Source: Myxococcota bacterium
GTDB lineage: Bacteria > Myxococcota_C > UBA6777
DNA: 13,013 bases
Assembly: GCA_963169055.1 (NCBI GenBank)
Contig: CAUJFU010000278.1
Location: forward strand, 1-13,013
Direction of reading: 5' to 3'
The notes below the pieces were generated by a model that searched no databases, was not told where the DNA came from, and saw only the letters and a list, made by a program, of their open reading frames with translations. Every line of letters starts with the position of its first letter. The first letter of the stretch is position 1. This document shows, piece after piece, positions 7,258-13,013 of the stretch. The translations under genes were made by a program, and so were the position numbers.

Positions 7258-9741
7258 ATGCTATCTCAGAAAAAACGCGTTTTTTTGTTTTTTGTTGTGC
7301 CCGTGTTCTTTGCGATCGCGTGGCTCAACACACAAGCGCGTGCGCAAAACCCGTATACTCTGCCTTGGATCGTAGCCCAACTCAAACAACACCAACCCCT
7401 TGACCCCGCAGCTTTGCGCAAAGCCTTGCACCAAGAAATGACGCCCACACAGATCCTCGACTCTCTCCAAAGTGCGGAAGATATCCGTCTCTTGCGCAAT
7501 ACTTATTTCGCACTCGCGGGGGTGCGTTTCCGCTCCAAAGATCTTCAATTGCTCTTTCGCCACCAACCTTGGTATCGGGGAGTTCGTGCGGCTGCAAGTG
7601 GGCGACTCCATTCCACCGCACTCAAAAATGTCCGCCTGTTGGTTCGCATGGAAAAAGCCCGACGCCAAGCTCCTTCCGCCCCGCCGCCCTCTCCATCGCT
7701 CCCCTCGTCCGCCACAGGACCGATCTGGGAAAACGGGAAATTTCGATTGGATCGCATCGCCAATCTCCAACAATTCGGAACATTTACCCCCGCCCAACGT
7801 GCCGCGTTGGAAAAACACGGTTTTTTCTTGGCTCCCACATATGCTTCTCATGCCTTCCATATCTACGAAAAAAATGACTACCTACGCATCCCAAGCTACG
7901 TCACAACGGATCTTGCCATCGATCTAACGCACACGTTCTTTGACAACGCCCTGCGCAATCTCGAAGAGTCGATCCTTCTCCCGCGACTCACCACGTGGTG
8001 CGCGGCTCTCCTTCAAACTGCGAAACAACAACTCGCCCAAGCCAGATCACCCTCCCTCCGAGCTGCTGCACAACAACACACGATCTATTGGGCCGTCGCT
8101 GTACGCTTGTTTGGAGGCAAAGCCGCCGTCCCTGCCGACCTTGAGGCCGCTGTACAGTCCACCGTTTCAAAGCTCACGCTTGCTCGCGGTGGCAAAGAAG
8201 CTGTCGCAGGTTCCCCCCATAAGCTCGATATCAGCGCTTTCCAAGTACGCGGCCATTACACGCGCAGCCCTGAACTCGGACAATACTTTCGCGCCATGAG
8301 TTGGCTCGGCAAAGTTGCGTGGCCTTTTGAACCCATCCCCCAACCCGCCACCACCCTACAAGCTGCCCTCTTGTTGCAAGCCATCGACAACACACGCATC
8401 GCCAACCAACCCGCCCTCAACGAATTCTCCGCCCTCGAACGCGTGATCAACACCTTTGTCGGTGCTTCTGATGCTGCCTCTCCTGCCCGCGCCATCGCAC
8501 ATTATCGCGATGCCTACGGAACGCTCTCTGATCCCAACCGACTCACCGAAACTTCGGCCATGTCACGCTTTCACGAAAAGATGCGCACGCTTGGAAAAAC
8601 GGCCATCCAAGTCCAAGCAGGCCAAGGGCAGATGCCTACAGCCCCACAACTTCGGGTGATGGGGCAACGCGCTTTTGCGGATTCCTTACACATCCAAAAA
8701 GTCGCCCTGCAACCCAGAAAACGCCTCTTGTTTTCTGGTCTTGATGTGGCTGCTGCGATGGGATCTTTGCGAGCCCTGCAACTGCTCAAACAACACGACG
8801 CAGAAGCCAAGCATTGGGCAGGCTTCGATCAAGCTTTCGCCAAAGGGCGTGCGCTCTTCCAATCCACCATGCAAAAGCAACAAACCACCGACGCTTATCA
8901 CGGCACTTTGTTTTCTCTCCAAGCCCTCTTTGCCCCCCCCACGCTCTCGGCTTTTCCTACGCTCAAACGTCCTGCGTGGTCTCTGCGCGTCTTGCAAACG
9001 GCCCTCGCTGGATGGGCCGAACTTCGCCACGATACCCTACTCTACGGCTCGCCGATGGGAGCCGAGTGCGGCCTTGATGATCAACCTCCCCCACCCACCA
9101 GTGCTGTCGAACCCTATCCCAAAGTATACGCCCGCCTCGACGCGATGATCGACCGCCTCAGCAAACAACTCCAATCCAGCGGGATCGATCTCCAACGAAA
9201 CCCCACCCCGCAAAACTACGCGATGTCCGCCGTCGGCCACAAGATCAAGGTGATCCGAGGCTTCTTGCAAACGCTCAAACAACTCGCTGAAAAACAACAA
9301 AAGGGCCAACCCTTTACTCGCCAAGAAGACGAAGAACTCGCAGTGATTGGTGGAACAATCGAGTCTGCTCTTTTGACTTTCTCGGATAAACAAGTGCTTG
9401 AGCCGCGAGACAAGGAGATGGCTGTGGTCGCCGATATCGCCGTGATCCACAACCGGGCTTTCCACGTCGCAGTCGGAAAGCCCGATGCTATCTACATGAT
9501 CGCACAAGTCAAAGGAAAATGGATTCTTCTACGCGGCGCGACCATGTCCTACTACGAGTTCTTACGCCCCGCTTCGCAGCGTCTCACCGACGAAGCTTGG
9601 CGCAAAGAACTCCACGAAGGAAAAGCCCCCACACGCCCCGCTTGGCTCGACGAGATCTTGGCAGGCCCCAAAACGGACCTTCCGAAACCCACCAAAACAC
9701 GCGACTCCTGTCAGTACAACGGCGCACGCATCAGACTGTGA
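7258..9741 (+). CDS. Exported YARHG-DUF3160 domain protein
   Basis: An 827-residue secreted protein of a widespread family with no established function. The ATG at 7258 has AAGGAG 5 nt upstream. Residues 1-29 are a Sec signal peptide (cleavage A-R-A/Q). Residues about 72-110 look like a YARHG domain: L-R-N-T-Y-F-A-L-A-G, then F-R-S-K-D-L-Q-L-L-F and Q-P-W-Y at 103-106, with the ARHG core changed to ALAG. After a Pro/Ser linker (138-155) comes a long DUF3160 region with its family landmarks: Y-V-T-T-D (214-218) followed by the F-D-N-A-L-R-N-L-E helix, W-A-E-L-R-H-D-T-L-L-Y (586-596), V-E-P-Y-P (617-621), V-A-D-I-A-V-I-H (724-731) and Y-Y-E-F (765-768). The sequence that follows LLY in many relatives (KQ-rich) is replaced here by G-S-P-M-G-A-E. 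Its export fits the neighbouring receptor, FG-GAP-like and CapA genes. I assign the family, not a reaction. Confidence 0.9.
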   Translation: MLSQKKRVFLFFVVPVFFAIAWLNTQARAQNPYTLPWIVAQLKQHQPLDPAALRKALHQEMTPTQILDSLQSAEDIRLLRNTYFALAGVRFRSKDLQLLFRHQPWYRGVRAAASGRLHSTALKNVRLLVRMEKARRQAPSAPPPSPSLPSSATGPIWENGKFRLDRIANLQQFGTFTPAQRAALEKHGFFLAPTYASHAFHIYEKNDYLRIPSYVTTDLAIDLTHTFFDNALRNLEESILLPRLTTWCAALLQTAKQQLAQARSPSLRAAAQQHTIYWAVAVRLFGGKAAVPADLEAAVQSTVSKLTLARGGKEAVAGSPHKLDISAFQVRGHYTRSPELGQYFRAMSWLGKVAWPFEPIPQPATTLQAALLLQAIDNTRIANQPALNEFSALERVINTFVGASDAASPARAIAHYRDAYGTLSDPNRLTETSAMSRFHEKMRTLGKTAIQVQAGQGQMPTAPQLRVMGQRAFADSLHIQKVALQPRKRLLFSGLDVAAAMGSLRALQLLKQHDAEAKHWAGFDQAFAKGRALFQSTMQKQQTTDAYHGTLFSLQALFAPPTLSAFPTLKRPAWSLRVLQTALAGWAELRHDTLLYGSPMGAECGLDDQPPPPTSAVEPYPKVYARLDAMIDRLSKQLQSSGIDLQRNPTPQNYAMSAVGHKIKVIRGFLQTLKQLAEKQQKGQPFTRQEDEELAVIGGTIESALLTFSDKQVLEPRDKEMAVVADIAVIHNRAFHVAVGKPDAIYMIAQVKGKWILLRGATMSYYEFLRPASQRLTDEAWRKELHEGKAPTRPAWLDEILAGPKTDLPKPTKTRDSCQYNGARIRL

Positions 9742-9758
9742 CACGGTGAGAGGGCTTC

Positions 9759-9777
9759 TGTGGGATAGCATCCCACA
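9759..9777. repeat. Short perfect inverted repeat between the DUF3160 and CapA genes
   Basis: TGTGGGAT and ATCCCACA form an 8-bp perfect stem with a 3-nt AGC loop, beginning 17 nt after the DUF3160 stop. No U-rich tract follows, so it is not a standard intrinsic terminator. It could be an mRNA-stability hairpin, an attenuating structure or an operator. Confidence 0.6.
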
Positions 9778-9813
9778 CCCCGCGAGGCAGCGAAGCCCTA
9801 TGGATTCCGTGTT

Positions 9814-9820
9814 GGCGGAG
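9814..9820 (+). promoter_or_regulatory. Shine-Dalgarno GGCGGAG before the CapA GTG start
   Basis: GGCGGAG ends 7 nt before GTG 9828. No ATG in the correct frame has a better site, which supports the GTG start and the long N-terminus. Confidence 0.65.
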
Positions 9821-9827
9821 TGAATCG

Positions 9828-10979
9828 GTGTTTTTCAAACCAACGGCTTTGCTGCTCTTACGCCCACGAACGCGGAAGTTTTGTACGCGGCATCAGCCCC
9901 GCGTCGATCTCTTCTGGCCTTTTCTCTTTTTGCTTTCCCTCTGTTGCCTCACCCACACGCCACCCCAAGCCAGCCCTCCCTATCCCGCCAAGAGAAACCA
10001 ACACCCCAAATCCAGAAGCCTCCATCTCACCAGCACGAATCTGCACCCCACCAAGGCGGAAACAACGCGATCGGTCTTGGTTTTGCTCGGCGATATCCTA
10101 CTCGCCCGTCGGGTGAGCTTTCCAACCCCACAGCAACAGAAAGCAGCACGCCGAATGTGGCAAGACGCAGATAGAGTGGTGGGAAATCTAGAAACCGTGT
10201 TGGGGCCGTGTATTTCGCAAGGAACGCTGCAAGATCCACGATTATGCACGGATATCCCGCGCCTTCGGAGCCTTCGCAAGATCGGTATCCATGCCGTCAC
10301 ACTCGCCAACAATCATATGCTCGACGCTGGTCCCAAAGGACTCCAACATACAAGACAAACCCTCGAACGATGGGGAATCGCAACGAGCCACCCCACAAAA
10401 GCCTGTCTTGGGCAAGAAAACTTCCAGATCCTTCGCCTCCACGTCGGCCCTTACCCCTTGATCTTGCTTGCGATCAACACCCTCAGGCCGCGTGTTCTGC
10501 CTGCAAGCTTCCCACCACTGCCCACACCACAACAGATCCGTCGCTGCATCCGCACGTTCGCCCAAACCAACACCGTGATCGTTTCTTTTCATGGAGGCCA
10601 AGAATACAGCCCATCTCCATCGCCCACAGACGCCGCCCTATTTCGCATCGCTTGGAAAGCTGGAGCAAGGGCGATCCTCGGCCATCATCCGCACGTTCCA
10701 CGTGCGTTTGTCGTCGTTCGCGGAGTGCCTCTCGCGTGGGGGCTGGGTAATGCAATCAGCGATCAGCGCCATCCTGCGGCAGTCCGCACGGGCTTGCTCT
10801 TGCGGCTTTCTTTTTCAGGCCCCCACCATGCTCCGATCATTTCGGCAACAACGCACCGCTTCGAGATCGCCCAAAGTTGGCCTCGCGCCTTCGGTTCCAA
10901 ATCTCCCCCCCCGACCGCGTTGTTCGAAAAACCAAACCCACCGCCCAAACGCCAGACGCTTGCGCCTATGTTGCGTTAG
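9828..10979 (+). CDS. CapA-family (PGA_cap) metallophosphatase-like protein
   Basis: A 383-residue protein of the CapA / poly-gamma-glutamate capsule family, whose fold belongs to the calcineurin-like metallophosphatases. Family motifs appear in order: L-L-G-D-I (87-90, metal-binding Asp), V-G-N-L-E-T (118-123), L-A-N-N-H (159-163), F-H-G-G-Q-E-Y (254-260), L-G-H-H-P-H-V (284-290) and W-G-L-G-N (304-308). All expected metal ligands are present, but the usual H-W-G-x-E-Y reads H-G-G-Q-E-Y. The N-terminus is a basic stretch of about 27 residues and then a hydrophobic segment (28-42), so the protein is probably membrane-anchored or exported with the catalytic domain outside the cytoplasm. The C-terminal 35 residues are Pro-rich and not part of the domain. 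It lies 86 nt after the DUF3160 gene. No PgsB/PgsC-type polymer synthase is nearby, so a capsule role cannot be assumed. Its 3' end overlaps the convergent trmB by 14 bp. Confidence 0.88.
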   Translation: MFFKPTALLLLRPRTRKFCTRHQPRVDLFWPFLFLLSLCCLTHTPPQASPPYPAKRNQHPKSRSLHLTSTNLHPTKAETTRSVLVLLGDILLARRVSFPTPQQQKAARRMWQDADRVVGNLETVLGPCISQGTLQDPRLCTDIPRLRSLRKIGIHAVTLANNHMLDAGPKGLQHTRQTLERWGIATSHPTKACLGQENFQILRLHVGPYPLILLAINTLRPRVLPASFPPLPTPQQIRRCIRTFAQTNTVIVSFHGGQEYSPSPSPTDAALFRIAWKAGARAILGHHPHVPRAFVVVRGVPLAWGLGNAISDQRHPAAVRTGLLLRLSFSGPHHAPIISATTHRFEIAQSWPRAFGSKSPPPTALFEKPNPPPKRQTLAPMLR

Positions 10980-11721
10980 GATTTTTTGTGTAGCAAAAGC
11001 TGCGAAAGGGTAAGCCTTGGCGCAAACAATACACCTCTCGCTCTGTTGGGGCAAAGTCATCAAAGATGATCGGTTCGAATTCGGGGCGCAACACAAAGCG
11101 CGGATCTTCGGCGAACATCGCTTCGACAATCTCAGCATAAGGCAACACGTCGGTTTTGATGCTCAACACCCCGTCATCCGTCAACAAAGGATAAAGCAGG
11201 TCGAGAAAAACAGGGGTGAGCAGCCTTCGTGGGATGTGTTTGCGCTTCCACCACGGGTCGGGGAAAAACACAAATGCGCGGTCAATGCTGCGTTCGGGCA
11301 ACAGCGACGGTAACGCAGCTCGACTATCCTCGAAGCATATCCGCAAGTTCGTGAGGCCCTGTTGGTGGATCCTGTCCGCCATATCGATGCAGAGATGCTT
11401 GTGGATCTCGAAGCCAAGAAAGTGTTTGTGTGGAAAACGAGCCGCTCGGTGGCGTAAAAACCCCCCCCGACCAAAACCGATCTCGACTTCGAGAGGGGTG
11501 TGGCGCAAAAACGCCGATTTGTCGGCTTCTTCGGCAGCATCTTCAGGATGACGGCGGATCTCTGGGGCGGGTTGAAAGGTCAGATCATGAGCAAACCCTT
11601 GGCGTGTGGGCATACGGGTGATATCACCCCCATAAATCCCCTTCCCGCGCTGGATCTGCTCGCGTACAGCTTCGGTTCTTTTTGGATCGATGGTAAAAGT
11701 GCGATTCTTTCCAGTTCGCAT
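10966..11721 (-). CDS. trmB: tRNA (guanine-N7-)-methyltransferase
   Basis: Methylates G46 in the variable loop of tRNAs to 7-methylguanosine, using S-adenosylmethionine in the cytoplasm. Counting from the ATG at 11721 (251 residues), the Rossmann SAM-binding motif E-I-G-F-G-R-G-G is at 80-87, followed by G-F-E-I-H (103-107) and the acidic strand L-R-I-C-F-E-D. The hallmark F-P-D-P-W-W-K-R-K-H with R-R follows at about 153-165, then K-T-D (189-191) and a C-terminal P-T-E-R-E-V-Y (225-231). I chose ATG 11721 because it places the SAM motif about 80 residues in, close to well-studied relatives. In-frame ATGs at 11805 and 11829 would add 28 or 36 low-complexity residues and lack a ribosome binding site. 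The chosen start's own site (GGA, 7 nt away) is weak, so this remains open. Convergent with the CapA gene. Confidence 0.93.
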   Translation of the reverse strand: MRTGKNRTFTIDPKRTEAVREQIQRGKGIYGGDITRMPTRQGFAHDLTFQPAPEIRRHPEDAAEEADKSAFLRHTPLEVEIGFGRGGFLRHRAARFPHKHFLGFEIHKHLCIDMADRIHQQGLTNLRICFEDSRAALPSLLPERSIDRAFVFFPDPWWKRKHIPRRLLTPVFLDLLYPLLTDDGVLSIKTDVLPYAEIVEAMFAEDPRFVLRPEFEPIIFDDFAPTEREVYCLRQGLPFRSFCYTKNPNAT

Positions 11722-11944
11722 CGTTGGTCCATTTTCTGTTTGTTGGGTTGGATGAAAGCTGTGTGATGTGGGTGAAGCGGCGCATCTTTTTGGTTGGCAG
11801 AGCATCTTGACTTGAGTGTCCGTCCGCATTGAATATGCCGAACATCGGGCTGTTTTGTATCAAGAGCCCGACTCCGCAGACCACGAAAAAACATAGAGAT
11901 GCCACAGATTCACGGCTCACGCAAATAAAAAGGAGAAAGCAAAG

Positions 11945-12811
11945 ATGCCGGAGCTACCCGAGGTTGAGACGGTTCGACGTGGTTTAGAGCGGGTGTTGTT
12001 GGGACAACAGATCGTGGGGGGAGAAGTTTTGTTGGCGCGGAGTTTCTCGGGAGTGTGGTCGGATCTGATGGGGCGGATGGTGCGCGAAGTGGGGCGGCGT
12101 GGAAAGGTCTTGTTGATCGGACTCGATCAAGGAAAAACAGCGTTGGTGCATTTGCGGATGACAGGACAATTGATCTACCAACCTCAAGACGGCAGTCCAC
12201 GCGAAGGCGGCGGGCATCCAAGCGTTGCGCTGATCCGCAAACTTCCCAATGCTCATACCCGTGTGATCTGGGAGATGTCGAGCGGGGCTCGCCTATTTTT
12301 CAACGATCAACGGACGTTTGGATCGATCAAGCTCTTGGAGGATACAGAACTGCCGACGGAACCTTTTCTTGCGAAGTTGGGGCCTGAACCGTGGGACAAG
12401 GCTTTTTCTATTGCAGCCTTGCATCGGGCATTTCAACGCAGAAGCCGTTCCTCCGTCAAAGCGGTGTTGTTGGATCAAGAAGTGGTCGCAGGGATCGGGA
12501 ACATCTACGCGGATGAGGCGCTGTTTTTGAGCGGAATTCACCCTGCCACTCCCGCAGGTGCGCTCTCGCAAACGCAGATCAAGCCGCTGATCGCAAAGAT
12601 ACGCGAAGTCTTGGAGCGCGGGATCGAGTACGGTGGAGTTTCTGCCCGTGATTACGTCAACGCCGAAGGTCTGCGCGGTCGTATGCAAGAACAGTTGTAT
12701 GTATATGGTCGCGATGGGATGTCCTGCAAGCTGTGTGGAATAACCCTCCAAAAGCTCCGAACAGCGGGTCGAGGAACCCATGTCTGCCCTCGATGTCAAA
12801 GCCAACCCTAA
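11945..12811 (+). CDS. mutM: Formamidopyrimidine-DNA glycosylase / AP lyase
   Basis: Base-excision repair enzyme that removes oxidised purines such as 8-oxoguanine and FapyG and nicks the resulting abasic site. The 288-residue product starts M-P-E-L-P-E-V-E-T, giving the N-terminal Pro2 nucleophile and Glu3. Lys54 in R-R-G-K is the conserved active-site lysine. H-L-R-M-T-G (69-74) and F-F-N-D-Q-R-T-F-G (118-126) carry the DNA-probing residues. The helix-two-turn-helix contains L-L-D-Q-E-V-V-A-G-I-G-N-I-Y-A-D-E (175-191). The C-terminal zinc finger has C261-x2-C264 and C281-x2-C284, with Arg276 in the A-G-R-G-T-H loop. It is slightly longer than the common 270-275 residues because of a Gly/Pro/His-rich loop at about 80-105. 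AAGGAG lies 9 nt before the ATG. The gene is divergent from trmB, separated by about 220 bp if trmB starts at 11721. Its TAA stop overlaps the edge of a dispersed repeat. The Pro2 and zinc-finger set separate it from Nei (endonuclease VIII). Confidence 0.97.
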   Translation: MPELPEVETVRRGLERVLLGQQIVGGEVLLARSFSGVWSDLMGRMVREVGRRGKVLLIGLDQGKTALVHLRMTGQLIYQPQDGSPREGGGHPSVALIRKLPNAHTRVIWEMSSGARLFFNDQRTFGSIKLLEDTELPTEPFLAKLGPEPWDKAFSIAALHRAFQRRSRSSVKAVLLDQEVVAGIGNIYADEALFLSGIHPATPAGALSQTQIKPLIAKIREVLERGIEYGGVSARDYVNAEGLRGRMQEQLYVYGRDGMSCKLCGITLQKLRTAGRGTHVCPRCQSQP

Positions 12812-12864
12812 TACGAAATCCGCCCGTTGTGTGATCGCAAAACGTAGGGGCAGCCCCCTGTGGC
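12811..12864 (+). repeat. 54-bp dispersed repeat, copy B (inverted relative to 171-224)
   Basis: This copy begins ATACGAAATCCG, directly overlapping the TAA stop of mutM, and ends GTGGC. It contains a GGGG-CAG-CCCC mini-hairpin at 12847-12857. Its reverse complement aligns without gaps to 171-224 at about 81% identity by hand count. Confidence 0.75.
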
Positions 12865-13013
12865 ACTTGGTCAAACTAATTCCATTCGTCTGCGGATGCG
12901 GTTAAACTTTTTACTTTGATAGGACTTACGCAGTTCGATACGAAAAAGGCCCATGTTCGGGCGTGGGCGGTTCGCGAACCGCCCCTACGACGTTCTGATA
13001 TCTCAGGGTTTCC
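12865..13013. other. Repeat-rich intergenic right edge, no gene seen
   Basis: No coding frame or RNA gene is recognisable. The stretch includes a possible extension of repeat copy B (TTCGTCTG, whose reverse complement CAGACGAA recurs left of copy A), a GGACTTACGCAGT motif at 12922-12934, another ATACGAAA octamer at 12938-12945 and the palindrome at 12965-12984. It reads like nested short interspersed elements. Confidence 0.5.
12965..12984. repeat. Perfect 20-bp palindrome (REP-like hairpin)
   Basis: GGGCGGTTCG is followed immediately by its exact reverse complement CGAACCGCCC. With one bulged base the pairing extends to the outer CGT/ACG. Such G+C-rich palindromes are typical of interspersed REP-like or MITE-like elements. 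It has no T tract and ends well after mutM, so an intrinsic terminator is unlikely. Confidence 0.8.

Noticed and set aside
11722-11829. 36-residue N-terminal extension of TrmB
   Set aside because: No ribosome binding site, low-complexity composition, and it would push the SAM motif to residue 116, further in than usual. Not fully excluded.

Overview
The window looks like a chromosomal segment of a Gram-negative bacterium of fairly high GC. The outer-membrane TonB-dependent receptor, the lipoprotein signal and several Sec signal peptides require a two-membrane envelope. The combination of a DUF3160/YARHG protein, a planctomycete-type cytochrome c lipoprotein with Pro/Glu/Ala repeats, a multi-PAS hybrid histidine kinase and an FG-GAP-like protein suggests a myxobacterial or other former 'deltaproteobacterial' lineage. 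That placement is inference and only moderately secure. I see no phage, transposase, CRISPR array, rRNA or tRNA.

Layout, left to right. Positions 1-316 hold no convincing gene but carry one copy of a 54-bp dispersed repeat. On the minus strand lie a cytochrome c lipoprotein (317-952) and, upstream of it, a soluble hybrid sensor kinase (1064-3478). A divergent intergenic region (about 3509-3659) separates these from four plus-strand genes: a TonB-dependent receptor (3660-5933), a small exported FG-GAP/VCBS-like protein (6060-7178), an exported YARHG-DUF3160 protein (7258-9741) and a CapA-family metallophosphatase (9828-10979). Two housekeeping genes follow. trmB (10966-11721) is on the minus strand and converges on the CapA gene with a 14-bp overlap. 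mutM/fpg (11945-12811) is on the plus strand. The right end (12812-13013) is repeat-rich, with the second, inverted copy of the 54-bp repeat and a perfect 20-bp palindrome.

How the genes may work together. The four plus-strand genes all encode products predicted to leave the cytoplasm. Each has its own Shine-Dalgarno sequence, three of the four start with GTG, and the gaps are 79-126 bp. The simplest reading is a co-expressed envelope module: an outer-membrane importer, two secreted proteins of unknown function and a periplasm-facing CapA-like enzyme. Its substrate is unknown. The neighbouring kinase is divergent and could control it, but nothing in the sequence proves this. The cytochrome lipoprotein is probably electron-transfer related. 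trmB (tRNA m7G46 modification) and mutM (oxidised-purine repair) look unrelated to the module.
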